Part shown: positions 18,666-27,660 of the stretch, in pieces | Position numbering within the stretch: the stretch's first letter is position 1 | Layout of the letters: each line of letters begins with the position of its first letter | Assembly: GCF_037126175.1 (NCBI RefSeq) | Contig: NZ_CP146986.1 | Location: 1,330,501 to 1,394,500 of the forward strand | Length of the DNA stretch: 64,000 nucleotides | Reading direction: 5' to 3' | DNA from: Pseudomonas sp. RSB 5.4 | GTDB lineage: Bacteria; Pseudomonadota; Gammaproteobacteria; Pseudomonadales; Pseudomonadaceae | The notes under the pieces: model-generated | Database searches by the model: none | Told to the model about the DNA's origin: nothing | Seen by the model: the letters and a program-made list of their open reading frames with translations, nothing else | Position numbers and translations under genes: made by a program

Positions 18666-19613
18666 ATGCGCAACCTCGAGCAAATCCACGCAACGACCTC
18701 CGAGCGGCCGGTTTATCTGACTCTGGCAGCGGTGACCATGATTTGGGGCGGGACCTTTGTCGCCGGGCGTTTTCTGGCGGGCAGTCTCAGCCCGCTGTTC
18801 GCCGCCAGCCTGCGCTTCCTGCTCGCCAGTGCGGCGTTGCTGGGGTTCCTGTGGCTGGCGCGCATCCCGCTGGCACGACCGACGTCCCGGCAATGGCTGC
18901 AACTGTTGTTGCTGGGGTTCTTCGGGATTTTCTTCTATAACCTGTGCTTCTTTTATGGCCTGCAATACATCAACGCTTCACGGGCCTCGTTGATTGTTGC
19001 GTTGAATCCGGCAGTGATCGGTCTGGCCTCGTGGTTGTTGTTCAAGGAGCGCATGGGGCGGATGAAAGTCGCCGGTATTGCGATCTGTATCGCTGGCGCT
19101 GGCCTGGTGATCGTCAGCCGTAATCCGCAATTGCTTGCCGCGACGCCTGACGCGTGGATCGGCGATCTGTTGATTCTTGGTTGTGTGTTGGGTTGGGGCG
19201 TTTACTCGCTGTTTTCACGGGGGCTGAATCAGTCACTCGGCCCGGTGCAGACCGTGACGCTTTCCGTGCTGATCGGCACAGTGATGCTCTGGACGCTGGC
19301 GGCGCTGCGCGGCGAGGTAAGCTGGGCCGCATTGATCAGCCTCGGTACGCCGCAGTGGCTGAGCCTGATCTACCTGGGTGTGCTTGGCTCGGCGCTGGCC
19401 TACATCGGCTACTACGACGGCATCCGCAAAATCGGCGCGACCCGTTCCGGCGTGTTCATCGCCCTGAATCCGCTGACAGCCGTGGTTCTCGGCGCGCTGC
19501 TGCTCGGCGAACAACTGACGTTGAGCCTGTATCTGGGAGGCGGCCTGGTGCTGGTGGGGATTTACCTGTGCAACAAACCCCTTGCACCGATGCGAAAAAG
19601 GCGGATTTTATAG
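18666..19613 (+). CDS. EamA/DMT-family transporter
   Basis: This 315-residue protein has about ten hydrophobic segments arranged as two EamA repeats (about 18-150 and 165-300). The first holds the typical MIWGGTFVAGRFL and the second LGSALAYIGYYDGIRKIG. Such proteins usually export amino acids or metabolites. GGAG lies 4 bases before ATG 18666, favouring this start over an ATG 39 bases upstream. It is divergent from the LysR gene, which probably regulates it. Confidence 0.85.
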   Translation: MRNLEQIHATTSERPVYLTLAAVTMIWGGTFVAGRFLAGSLSPLFAASLRFLLASAALLGFLWLARIPLARPTSRQWLQLLLLGFFGIFFYNLCFFYGLQYINASRASLIVALNPAVIGLASWLLFKERMGRMKVAGIAICIAGAGLVIVSRNPQLLAATPDAWIGDLLILGCVLGWGVYSLFSRGLNQSLGPVQTVTLSVLIGTVMLWTLAALRGEVSWAALISLGTPQWLSLIYLGVLGSALAYIGYYDGIRKIGATRSGVFIALNPLTAVVLGALLLGEQLTLSLYLGGGLVLVGIYLCNKPLAPMRKRRIL

Positions 19614-19858
19614 AGAGGGCAGACAACCCTATTTACGCTGTGTAGAATCGGGTTACGCATACAATAATAATCGTCTTCTGGCAGCAGAAGCCTCGCCCGC
19701 AAGAGCCTTGGGTCGACAATGAAGATATTCGGGTTTCAACTGATCTACGGTGACTTCCTCGCCCGCAGTGTGCGAGGCATCTCCTGCGCACCACCCAGCG
19801 ATCTCAGCATTACTGACAAATAACCCTGGTTAATTGATAAGAATGATGAGGCGTCACC

Positions 19859-20935
19859 ATGGCAGATTTATACGAAAACCCAATGGGCCTGATGGGCTTT
19901 GAGTTCATCGAGTTCGCATCGCCGACTCCTGGCACCCTGGAGCCGATCTTCGAGATCATGGGCTTCACCAAGGTCGCAACTCACCGCTCCAAGAACGTGC
20001 ACCTGTACCGTCAGGGCGCGATCAATCTGATCCTCAACAACGAACCCAATAGCGTCGCTTCGTACTTCGCGGCCGAACACGGCCCGTCGGTGTGTGGCAT
20101 GGCGTTCCGCGTCAAGGACTCGCAAAAGGCCTACAGCCGCGCGCTGGAACTCGGTGCCCAGCCGATCCACATCGAAACCGGCCCGATGGAACTCAACCTG
20201 CCAGCGATCAAAGGCATCGGCGGTGCGCCGCTGTACCTGATTGACCGTTTCGGCGAAGGCAGCTCGATCTATGACATCGACTTCGTGTTCATCGAAGGCG
20301 TTGATCGCAACCCGGTCGGTGCCGGCCTGAAGATCATCGATCACCTGACCCACAACGTGTATCGCGGGCGTATGGCTTACTGGGCCAACTTCTACGAGAA
20401 GCTGTTCAACTTCCGCGAGATCCGCTACTTCGACATCAAGGGCGAATACACCGGTCTGACCTCGAAAGCGATGACCGCACCGGACGGCATGATCCGCATC
20501 CCGCTGAACGAAGAGTCGTCCAAGGGCGCCGGGCAGATCGAAGAGTTCCTGATGCAGTTCAACGGCGAGGGCATCCAGCACGTGGCGTTCCTCACCGACG
20601 ATCTGGTCAAGACCTGGGATCAGTTGAAGAAGATCGGCATGCGCTTCATGACCGCGCCGCCGGACACCTACTACGAAATGCTCGAAGGTCGCCTGCCGAA
20701 CCACGGCGAGCCGGTTGATCAGCTGCAATCGCGGGGCATCCTGCTCGACGGTTCGTCGAACCCGGACGACAAGCGTCTGCTGCTGCAGATCTTCTCGGAA
20801 ACCCTGATGGGGCCGGTGTTCTTCGAATTCATCCAGCGCAAGGGCGATGATGGTTTCGGCGAGGGCAACTTCAAGGCCCTGTTCGAATCGATCGAGCGTG
20901 ATCAGGTGCGTCGTGGTGTGCTGACCACCGAGTAA
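19859..20935 (+). CDS. hpd: 4-hydroxyphenylpyruvate dioxygenase
   Basis: This 358-residue non-haem iron enzyme converts 4-hydroxyphenylpyruvate to homogentisate in tyrosine catabolism. The length and sequence closely resemble the structurally studied P. fluorescens enzyme. Its iron ligands fall in IDHLTHNV (His near 161), GIQHVAFL (His near 240) and [11 protein letters not shown] (Glu near 322). The other homogentisate-pathway genes are not in the window. The gene stands alone between a 245-base upstream gap and a strong terminator. Confidence 0.97.
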   Translation: MADLYENPMGLMGFEFIEFASPTPGTLEPIFEIMGFTKVATHRSKNVHLYRQGAINLILNNEPNSVASYFAAEHGPSVCGMAFRVKDSQKAYSRALELGAQPIHIETGPMELNLPAIKGIGGAPLYLIDRFGEGSSIYDIDFVFIEGVDRNPVGAGLKIIDHLTHNVYRGRMAYWANFYEKLFNFREIRYFDIKGEYTGLTSKAMTAPDGMIRIPLNEESSKGAGQIEEFLMQFNGEGIQHVAFLTDDLVKTWDQLKKIGMRFMTAPPDTYYEMLEGRLPNHGEPVDQLQSRGILLDGSSNPDDKRLLLQIFSETLMGPVFFEFIQRKGDDGFGEGNFKALFESIERDQVRRGVLTTE

Positions 20936-20950
20936 TCCGCCACTAGAATG

Positions 20951-20992
20951 AAAAAATCCCGGCTTGCAGTCATGCACAGCCGGGATTTTTTT
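20951..20992 (+). terminator. Rho-independent terminator after hpd
   Basis: AAAAAATCCCGGCT and AGCCGGGATTTTTT form a 14-base stem. Confidence 0.9.
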
Positions 20993-21006
20993 GCGTCAGC
21001 AAAACT

Positions 21007-21095
21007 GTGGGAGTGAGCTTGCTCGCGAATTCGGTCTTTCGTTCAAGGTCTTTGTTGACTGACCTGACGCTTTCGCGAGCAAGCCCGCTCCCACA
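21007..21095. repeat. REP doublet
   Basis: Arms GTGGGAGTGAGCTTGCTCGC and GCGAGCAAGCCCGCTCCCAC lie inverted between hpd and the convergent rarD gene. Confidence 0.9.
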
Positions 21096-21112
21096 GTAGT
21101 CTTGTATTGCTT

Positions 21113-21994
21113 TTAAGAGCGGCGTTGTCGCATCAAGTGCTTGAAGCCTTCGAAGATCAATACCACCACCGCCAGCCAGATCGGAATGTAAGTCAGCCAC
21201 TCGCCGGCCTTGATGCTTTCACCGAGCAACAGCGCCACACCGAGTAGCAGCACCGGTTCCACATAACTGAGCAAACCAAACAGGCTGAACGGCAACAAGC
21301 GGCTGGCGATGATGTAGACCACCAGCGCCGAAGCACTGATGAGGCCGAGCAGGGGAATCAGCCAGAGCAAGCCAGGATACTGATCGAACACGCCAAAGCC
21401 CTGTTCGCCACCGCGCACAAACCAGTACGCCACCGGCAGCATGAGCGTCATGTCGACCCATAGACCGCCAAGGTTGTCAGTCTTCAAGCGTTTGCGCAGC
21501 ACGAAGTACAGTGGATACCCGACCACGACTACCAGTGTCGCCCAGGAAAATCCGCCGACCTGATACAACTCGTTCGCCACGCCCAGAATGGCAAAGAACA
21601 CCGCGATTTTCTGCAGGTACGACAGGCTGTCGCCGTACACAATGCGCCCGGTCAGCACCATCGCCAGCGGTAACAGGAAATAACCCAGCGACACGTCGAG
21701 GCTGTAGCCATTGAGCGGCGCCCACATGAACAGCCACAACTGCACGCCGAGCAAACCGGCCGAAACAATCAGGCCGCCGATCAGCTTCGGATAGCCCGCA
21801 ACGCGCCGCAGCAGCTCCAGTACCCGCCGCCATTCACCGGACACCAGCATGAACACGGTCATGCACGGCACGGTCAGCAGCATCCGCCAGCCGAAAATCT
21901 CTACGCCGCTCAACGGGGTGAGCAGCGAGGTGTAGTAATACATGACGGCAAACAGCACCGAGGCTGAAACCGATAGAGCGATACCTTTAGACAA
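21113..21994 (-). CDS. rarD: RarD-type EamA transporter
   Basis: This 293-residue integral membrane protein has about ten TM segments. It belongs to the RarD branch of the drug/metabolite superfamily, recognised by the N-terminal MSKGIALSVSASVLFAVMYYY, the W-x-W-A-P segment (LFMWAPLNGYSLDVSLGYF region) and the GLLSYVEPVLL motif near 250. RarD proteins were first linked to chloramphenicol sensitivity; the real substrate is unknown. It faces REP doublets at both ends and appears monocistronic. Confidence 0.83.
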   Translation of the reverse strand: MSKGIALSVSASVLFAVMYYYTSLLTPLSGVEIFGWRMLLTVPCMTVFMLVSGEWRRVLELLRRVAGYPKLIGGLIVSAGLLGVQLWLFMWAPLNGYSLDVSLGYFLLPLAMVLTGRIVYGDSLSYLQKIAVFFAILGVANELYQVGGFSWATLVVVVGYPLYFVLRKRLKTDNLGGLWVDMTLMLPVAYWFVRGGEQGFGVFDQYPGLLWLIPLLGLISASALVVYIIASRLLPFSLFGLLSYVEPVLLLGVALLLGESIKAGEWLTYIPIWLAVVVLIFEGFKHLMRQRRS

Positions 21995-22106
21995 ACTGTC
22001 CTCGCGGGTGGGTGATCAAACAGGGCGCGCAGGATACGTGGTTTTTGTGCTGAATATTGGCCGAGTGATCAATATTTCCCACATCTTGAAGATAAGCACA
22101 AAACCT

Positions 22107-22193
22107 GTGGGTGTGACTCAGCTCGCGAAGAAGGGGCAGACTCCAAATCTTTAGTGACGGGGCCAACGCTTTCGCGAGCAAGCCCGCTCCCAC
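22107..22193. repeat. Degenerate REP doublet
   Basis: The left arm is altered (GTGGGTGTGACTCAGCTCGCGAA), the right arm is standard. It lies in the rarD upstream region. Confidence 0.75.
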
Positions 22194-22240
22194 AGTGAAT
22201 GGGTGTCGAGTACCAGGTTTGCATCCGGCGACAATCCCTT

Positions 22241-22266
22241 GTGGGAGCGGGCTTGCTCGCGAAGCG
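22241..22266. repeat. Single REP arm abutting the aldo/keto reductase stop
   Basis: GTGGGAGCGGGCTTGCTCGC followed by GAAGCG ends just before the stop codon of the next minus-strand gene. It may pair with the arm ending at 22193. Confidence 0.75.
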
Positions 22267-22267
22267 T

Positions 22268-23281
22268 TTAGCCCTGATGCGGTTTACGGCCCGACACAAA
22301 ATGGCTCACATCGTTGAACCCCGGCGTCGACGCGTGCCCCGGTGTCACCAGCGAGTCGATGAACGCTTCATCTTCCGTGGTGATCTTCACCGTTTGCGCC
22401 TGGGTGTACGCATCCCACTGTTGTTCCGTGCGCGGCCCGACAATCGCCGAAGTCACGGCGCTGTTGTTCAGCACCCAGGCAATCGCGAACTCGACGATAC
22501 CCACCCCACGGCCCTGGGTATATTGCTGAATCTGCTGGGCAATGCGCAGCGATTCCACCCGCCATTCGGTTTCCAGAATGCGTTTGTCCTGGCGCCCGGC
22601 GCGGCTGTTGGCGTCCGGGGTCACGTCGGGTGCGTATTTGCCGCTGAGCACGCCACGGGCCAGCGGGCTGTAAGGCACCACACCGAGACCGTAGGTTTGC
22701 GCAGCGGTGATCTGCTCGGTCTCGGCCTGGCGGTTGACGATGTTGTACAGCGGCTGGCTGATCACCGGGCGATCGACACCCAACTGGTCAGCGATACGAA
22801 TCACCTCGGCAATGCGCCAGCCGCGATAGTTCGACAGGCCCCAGTAGCGAATCTTGCCCTGGCGAATCAGATCGCCAATCGCCGACACGGTGACTTCCAG
22901 CGGCGTGTTGTGGTCTTCGCGGTGCAGGTAATAGATGTCGAGGTAGTCGGTGCCGAGGCGCATCAGGCTGGCCTCCAGACCATTGAAGATGTGCTTGCGG
23001 CTCAAGCCGCTGCGGTTCGGCACGCCGTCCGCCGGGCCGAATCCGACCTTGGTCGCCAGCACCCATTCGTGACGGTGTCGGGCGATCGCCTCGCCGACGA
23101 TTTCCTCCGAACGGCCGTTGGTGTAGACGTCGGCGGTGTCGATGAAATTGATGCCCTGATCCCAGGCCTTGTGGATGATGCGCAGCGAATCCTCTGCGCT
23201 GGTCTGCTCGCCAAACATCATCGTGCCGAGGGTGAGGGTGGACACCTGCAACCCCGAGTGCCCCAGTGTGCGGTAGCTCAT
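22268..23281 (-). CDS. Aldo/keto reductase
   Basis: This 337-residue TIM-barrel NADPH oxidoreductase has the catalytic tetrad visible: Asp and Tyr in DTADVYTNGR (about 52-61), Lys in LATKVGFG (about 85) and His in YYLHREDHNT (about 125). The cofactor-binding C-terminal region carries the SAIVGPRTEQQ motif. It resembles the YajO/PdxI-like open-chain AKRs; the substrate is unknown. The start MSYRTLGHSGLQVS is the family N-terminus. It is transcribed away from the neighbouring MFS gene's end and may be independent of it. Confidence 0.87.
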   Translation of the reverse strand: MSYRTLGHSGLQVSTLTLGTMMFGEQTSAEDSLRIIHKAWDQGINFIDTADVYTNGRSEEIVGEAIARHRHEWVLATKVGFGPADGVPNRSGLSRKHIFNGLEASLMRLGTDYLDIYYLHREDHNTPLEVTVSAIGDLIRQGKIRYWGLSNYRGWRIAEVIRIADQLGVDRPVISQPLYNIVNRQAETEQITAAQTYGLGVVPYSPLARGVLSGKYAPDVTPDANSRAGRQDKRILETEWRVESLRIAQQIQQYTQGRGVGIVEFAIAWVLNNSAVTSAIVGPRTEQQWDAYTQAQTVKITTEDEAFIDSLVTPGHASTPGFNDVSHFVSGRKPHQG

Positions 23282-23405
23282 GCCGAAATCCTTTTGTCGG
23301 TGGGAAAACTCCAATCAAATACCAGAAGCATCCCACGGGGCAAAGTGAATTATCGGCTGAGCAATCCGCCTGCAATAAACAAGGGCAAAAAAGATCGCAG
23401 CGTGT

Positions 23406-24716
23406 TTACGCCCGCAACGTGCGCGTCATGCGCAGCGCCAGCAAGCTCCCGCCGACGATCACACCCGCCAGCAGATACAACGCCGCATCGGTCGAACCGG
23501 TGCTGTCCTTGACCCAACCCACCAGGTACGGGCTGAGGAAACCGGCCATCTGCCCCATCGAGTTGATCAATGCCAGACCTCCGGCCGCCGCGCCCGCGCT
23601 CAACATCGCGGTCGGCACCGGCCAGAACATCGGCAGACCGGTCAGCGCGCCCATGGTCGCAATGGTCAGACCGAGGATGGCGATGGCCGGGTTGGCGGCG
23701 AAATTCACCGCAATCACCAGGCCGATGGCGCCCATCAGCATCGGCACAACAAGGTGCCAGCGGCGTTCTTTGCGCAAGTCCGCCGAACGCCCGACCAGCA
23801 GCATGAACACCGCCGCCAGCAGATACGGAATCGCGCTCAGCCAGCCGATCACCAGGTTGTCGCTGAAACCGAGGTTCTTGATGATCGACGGCAGCCAGAA
23901 GTTGATTGCGTACACGCCGCTCTGGATGCAGAAGTAGATCAGGCCGAAGGCCCAGATCGCCGGGTTCTTGAACACCGCGATCAGCGAGTCAGAGGTGGTT
24001 TTCGGCTTGTTCGCCAGGTCTTCGGCCTGGTCCGCCTCAAGCACCGCGCGTTCATGCGGGCTTAGCCACTTGGCGTTGGCAAAGCTGTCGCTCAGCAGGA
24101 AATAGGCGAGGGCGCCGAGGATGACCGTCGGAATACCTTGCAGCAGAAACATCCACTGCCAGCCCGCCAGTCCACCTTGCCCGGCGGCGAAGTGGTTGAG
24201 GATCCAGCCGGAAAACGGACTGCCGAGCAGGCCGGAAACCGGGATCGCCGACATGAACAGCGCCATGATCCGCCCACGGCGGAACGTCGGGAACCACTGC
24301 GAGAGGTAGAGCACCACGCCCGGGAAGAACCCGGCTTCGGCCGCACCGGTAAACAGGCGCAGGGTGTAGAACTGGGTCGGGGTGGTGACGAACAGCAGGC
24401 AGGTCGACAGCGTGCCCCAAGTGATCATCATCAGCGCGATCCAGCGGCGCGGGCCGAAGCGGGTCAGGGCCAGGTTGCTCGGTACACCGCACAGCACGTA
24501 GCCGATGAAGAAGATCCCGGCGCCGAGGCCGTACACGGTTTCGCTGAACTTCAGCGCGTCGAGCATCTGCAGTTTGGCGAAGCCAACGTTGACCCGGTCG
24601 AGGTAGTTGAACAGGTAGCAGATGAAGATGAAGGGGATCAAACGCAGGGTGATGCGTTTGTAGACGGCGTTTTTACCGGCGTCGATGGTCTGGGTAGCTG
24701 CGGCGCTCTGCGACAT
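23406..24716 (-). CDS. MFS transporter, anion:cation symporter type (glycerate/sugar acid)
   Basis: This 436-residue 12-TM carrier has ACS-family features: YLFNYLDRVNVGFAK in the first helix region and the loop FGPRRWIALMM after helix 2. It is divergent from a CdaR-type regulator followed by glycerate kinase. That context points to D-glycerate or a hexaric/aldonic acid as substrate (inference). GAGAGAG precedes the ATG at 24716; the longer in-frame start is unlikely. Tartrate-type carriers of the same family cannot be excluded. Confidence 0.85.
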   Translation of the reverse strand: MSQSAAATQTIDAGKNAVYKRITLRLIPFIFICYLFNYLDRVNVGFAKLQMLDALKFSETVYGLGAGIFFIGYVLCGVPSNLALTRFGPRRWIALMMITWGTLSTCLLFVTTPTQFYTLRLFTGAAEAGFFPGVVLYLSQWFPTFRRGRIMALFMSAIPVSGLLGSPFSGWILNHFAAGQGGLAGWQWMFLLQGIPTVILGALAYFLLSDSFANAKWLSPHERAVLEADQAEDLANKPKTTSDSLIAVFKNPAIWAFGLIYFCIQSGVYAINFWLPSIIKNLGFSDNLVIGWLSAIPYLLAAVFMLLVGRSADLRKERRWHLVVPMLMGAIGLVIAVNFAANPAIAILGLTIATMGALTGLPMFWPVPTAMLSAGAAAGGLALINSMGQMAGFLSPYLVGWVKDSTGSTDAALYLLAGVIVGGSLLALRMTRTLRA

Positions 24717-24887
24717 GGCGGCTCTCTCTTTATTATGATTTTTTGCGATGCACAGGTTAACGTTGATCGCCCTGAGAGTCTCGGCCACCTGTGGCCGGAT
24801 TGTCTTTGTGCCTGAGCACAGGGTTTGCCGCCAGACCCTGTGCGGGTGAACAACCGTCCGCGCCTGTTTTAAAGGATTCTAGTCGTT

Positions 24888-26069
24888 ATGTTCGAACTCG
24901 ATCACGATCTTGCCCAGGATATCGTTGACCGGGCCATGGCCATTTTGCCGTACAACGTCAACGTCATGGACAGCCAGGGTCTGATCCTCGGCAGTGGTGA
25001 GCCGGAACGCATCAACACCCGTCACGAAGGTGCGCAACTGGTGCTGGCCAACGGGCGGGTGGTGGAGATCGACGCGCAAACCGCCGTGCATCTGAAAGGT
25101 GTGCAGCCGGGGATCAACCTGCCGCTGTTGCTCGATCAGCGCTTGATCGGTGTGCTTGGCATTACCGGCGAACCGGAGCAACTGCGCACCTACGCCGAGT
25201 TGGTGCGCATGACTGCGGAAATGCTGGTCGGCCAGCGCAATCAGCAGGCCGAACAGCAATGGCGGCGGCAACGTTGCGATGACCTGCTGGCGTTGCTGTT
25301 GAGCGAAGCGGGGGACTCGCCACGCTTGGTAGATGAGGCGCAGCAGCTGGGCCTCAAGCCGCAACTGACCCGGGTGCCGTATCTGTTCGAACTGGGTCTG
25401 GAGCACGGGCCGGGGCAGACCGTCGAGGCGTTGAGCGCGTGGCTGACCTCGCGCTACCCGGACAGCTGGTGCGTGAGTTCCGCCAAGTCATCGCTGCTGT
25501 GGTGTCGGCCGGCGGGTCAGACGGTTGAGCATGATCGTTTGCTGGAAAAGCTCGATGGCCTGGGCTGGAACATTCTGCGCATCGCCGTGGGCGGGCAGGC
25601 GGATGGTTTGATCGGGCTGCGCCGCTGTTATCGGCGGGTCGGCGATCTGCTTGCCTATGGCCGGGATGTGTTGCCGCACTCGCGTTTGCTGACCCTCAAC
25701 CGCTATCGCTTGCCGGTGATGCTCTGGCGCCATCGCAACGATGATGCGCTGGATGAATTGCTCAAACCGTTGCGCAAGGTCATAGCCAAGGACAGCAACG
25801 GCCAGTTGCTCGCGACCCTGCGCAGTTGGTGTGAGCATGATGGGCAGAGCCAGGCGTGCGCCGATGCGCTGGGCATTCATCGCAACAGCCTGCGTTACCG
25901 GATGGAGCGGATTGCCGAGTTGAGCGGGGTAGACCCGTTGCGGCTGGACGGGATGTTGGCGTTGTATCTCGGGGTGCAATTGCTGCCGCAGACTGATCCG
26001 GATCGGATGTTTTCTGAGACGCCATCGCGAGCAGGCTCACTCCTACACTTGAAATGCGTTCCCCTGTAG
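24888..26069 (+). CDS. cdaR: CdaR-family sugar diacid regulator
   Basis: This 393-residue protein has an N-terminal sugar-diacid recognition domain (about 1-135; LAQDIVDRAMAILPYNVNVM) and a C-terminal PucR/CdaR helix-turn-helix (about 310-370; ADALGIHRNSLRYRMERIAE). In E. coli CdaR activates galactarate/glucarate/glycerate genes, matching the neighbouring MFS and glycerate kinase. The last ~14 codons (SRAGSLLHLKCVPL) come from an inverted repeat element rather than family sequence, so the native stop was probably displaced. Confidence 0.87.
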   Translation: MFELDHDLAQDIVDRAMAILPYNVNVMDSQGLILGSGEPERINTRHEGAQLVLANGRVVEIDAQTAVHLKGVQPGINLPLLLDQRLIGVLGITGEPEQLRTYAELVRMTAEMLVGQRNQQAEQQWRRQRCDDLLALLLSEAGDSPRLVDEAQQLGLKPQLTRVPYLFELGLEHGPGQTVEALSAWLTSRYPDSWCVSSAKSSLLWCRPAGQTVEHDRLLEKLDGLGWNILRIAVGGQADGLIGLRRCYRRVGDLLAYGRDVLPHSRLLTLNRYRLPVMLWRHRNDDALDELLKPLRKVIAKDSNGQLLATLRSWCEHDGQSQACADALGIHRNSLRYRMERIAELSGVDPLRLDGMLALYLGVQLLPQTDPDRMFSETPSRAGSLLHLKCVPL

Positions 26070-26090
26070 GAGTGAGCCTGCTCGCGATAG
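26022..26090. repeat. Inverted repeat, GCTCGCGATAGG / TAGGAGTGAGCCTG type
   Basis: The arms CGCGAGCAGGCTCACTCCTACA and its inverse surround about 20 bases. It overlaps the 3' end of the cdaR-type gene. The same variant occurs at 41412. Confidence 0.88.
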
Positions 26091-26225
26091 GGCCAGAACA
26101 TTCAGCATCAATCCCAAGGCTTTTGTATAAATGAACAACAATCGCCAACCCCGCTTGTGCAGCGGACAGGCGTCAATGCGCATGCCGACTGGCAGCATGA
26201 AGGGCATTGGAACTGGAGAATTCGC

Positions 26226-27365
26226 ATGAAAATCGTCATCGCCCCCGATTCGTTCAAGGACAGCCTGAGTGCCCAAGGCGTTGCCGAAGCCATTGCGCTG
26301 GGGCTGGCGCAAGTCTGGCCGCAGGCGACATTGGTCAAGTGCCCGATGGCCGACGGTGGCGAGGGCACAGTGGAGTCGATTCTTGCCGCGTGTGAAGGTG
26401 AACTGCGCCGCACCCGGGTGCGCGGGCCGCTGGGCACGCCGGTCGACGCCGCATGGGGCTGGCTGCCACACAACCACACTGCGATCATCGAAATGGCTGA
26501 GGCCAGTGGTTTGCAACTGGTGCCTACGGGGCAGCGCGATGCCTGCATCACCAGCACCTTCGGCACCGGTGAACTGATTCGCGCCGCGCTGGATGCCGGC
26601 GCGCAACGGGTAATTCTGGCGATCGGCGGCAGCGCCACCAACGACGGCGGCGCCGGCGCCATGCAGGCGCTCGGGGTGAAATTGCTCGATGCGCAAGGCC
26701 AAGCGCTGGTGCCGGGCGGTCTGGCATTGGCGCAACTGGCGCGACTGGACCTGAGCGAGCTGGATCCGCGTCTGGCCCGAGTGCGCTTCGACATCGCTGC
26801 CGACGTCAACAATCCGCTGTGCGGGCCGCAAGGCGCCTCGGCCATTTTCGGCCCGCAAAAGGGCGCGTCACCGGCACAGGTACAACAACTGGATCAGGCG
26901 CTGGGACACTTCGCCGAGCTCTGCGCGCAAGCGTTGGGCAAGGACGTTCGCGATGAACCGGGCAGCGGTGCGGCAGGTGGATTGGGCTTTGCGGCGAAGG
27001 CGTTTCTCGGAGCGCAGTTTCAGGCCGGCGTTGAAGTGGTGGCCGAGTTGGTGGGGCTGGCCGAAGCGGTCAACGGCGCCGATCTGGTGATCACCGGAGA
27101 AGGGCGGTTCGACGCGCAAACCCTGCGCGGCAAGACCCCGTTCGGCGTGGCGCGAATCGCCAAGCAACACAATGTCCCGGTAATCGTCATCGCCGGCACG
27201 CTGGGCGAGGGTTATCAGGAACTCTACGAGCACGGTATCGATGCGGCATTCGCCGTGACCAACGGCCCGATGACCCTCGAACAGGCCTGCGCCGAGGCTC
27301 CGCGTTTGTTGCGTGAACGTGCGACTGACATTGCCCGCGTTTGGCAACTGGCAGCGAAATCCTGA
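26226..27365 (+). CDS. garK: Glycerate kinase (GarK/GlxK family)
   Basis: This 379-residue type II glycerate kinase phosphorylates D-glycerate. It opens with the family signature MKIVIAPDSFKDSLSA. It also carries KCPMADGGEGTVE (about 37-50) and AIGGSATNDGGAGAMQALG near 138, and closes with the TGEGRFDAQTLRGKTPFGVA block near 287. GGAG lies 9 bases before the ATG. It follows the CdaR-type regulator in the same direction after a repeat. Together with the divergent MFS carrier this forms a glycerate/sugar-diacid unit feeding glycolysis. Confidence 0.92.
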   Translation: MKIVIAPDSFKDSLSAQGVAEAIALGLAQVWPQATLVKCPMADGGEGTVESILAACEGELRRTRVRGPLGTPVDAAWGWLPHNHTAIIEMAEASGLQLVPTGQRDACITSTFGTGELIRAALDAGAQRVILAIGGSATNDGGAGAMQALGVKLLDAQGQALVPGGLALAQLARLDLSELDPRLARVRFDIAADVNNPLCGPQGASAIFGPQKGASPAQVQQLDQALGHFAELCAQALGKDVRDEPGSGAAGGLGFAAKAFLGAQFQAGVEVVAELVGLAEAVNGADLVITGEGRFDAQTLRGKTPFGVARIAKQHNVPVIVIAGTLGEGYQELYEHGIDAAFAVTNGPMTLEQACAEAPRLLRERATDIARVWQLAAKS

Positions 27366-27371
27366 GCAAAC

Positions 27372-27464
27372 CCTGTAGGAGCTGCCGAAGGCTGCGATCT
27401 TTTGATTTTGATGTTCAAAAAAAAACAAGATCAAAAGATCGCAGCCTTCGGCAGCTCCTACAGG
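27372..27464. repeat. Long hairpin repeat, CTGTAGGAGCTGCCGAAGG type
   Basis: Arms CTGTAGGAGCTGCCGAAGGC, continued by TGCGATCTTTTGAT, are perfectly inverted over about 38 bases, with a short A/T-rich centre. It follows garK and could also end transcription. Other copies lie at 47178 and 59631. Confidence 0.9.
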
Positions 27465-27471
27465 GGGATCG

Positions 27472-27499
27472 CAAGGTGTTTCAGCGTTGAAACACCTTG
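27472..27499. other. Perfect 12-base hairpin upstream of the chemoreceptor
   Basis: CAAGGTGTTTCA and TGAAACACCTTG pair around a 4-base loop (GCGT). No T-run follows in either direction, so it may be an operator or an RNA structure rather than a classic terminator. The rest of the gap up to 27660 shows only the ribosome site of the next gene. Confidence 0.6.
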
Positions 27500-27660
27500 A
27501 AAAATATTTTCGCTTTACACGAAATCTTCCTAAAGCCCAGCCGATACAGAGATCAGGCGCACACAGATTCCCTCGAATGGTGACGCCGGACTGAACCCGC
27601 CCCAGGGGTCAGTGATGACGGCAAGGACGCTCGCAGCTACCTCTATCCGAGAGTCCAACC

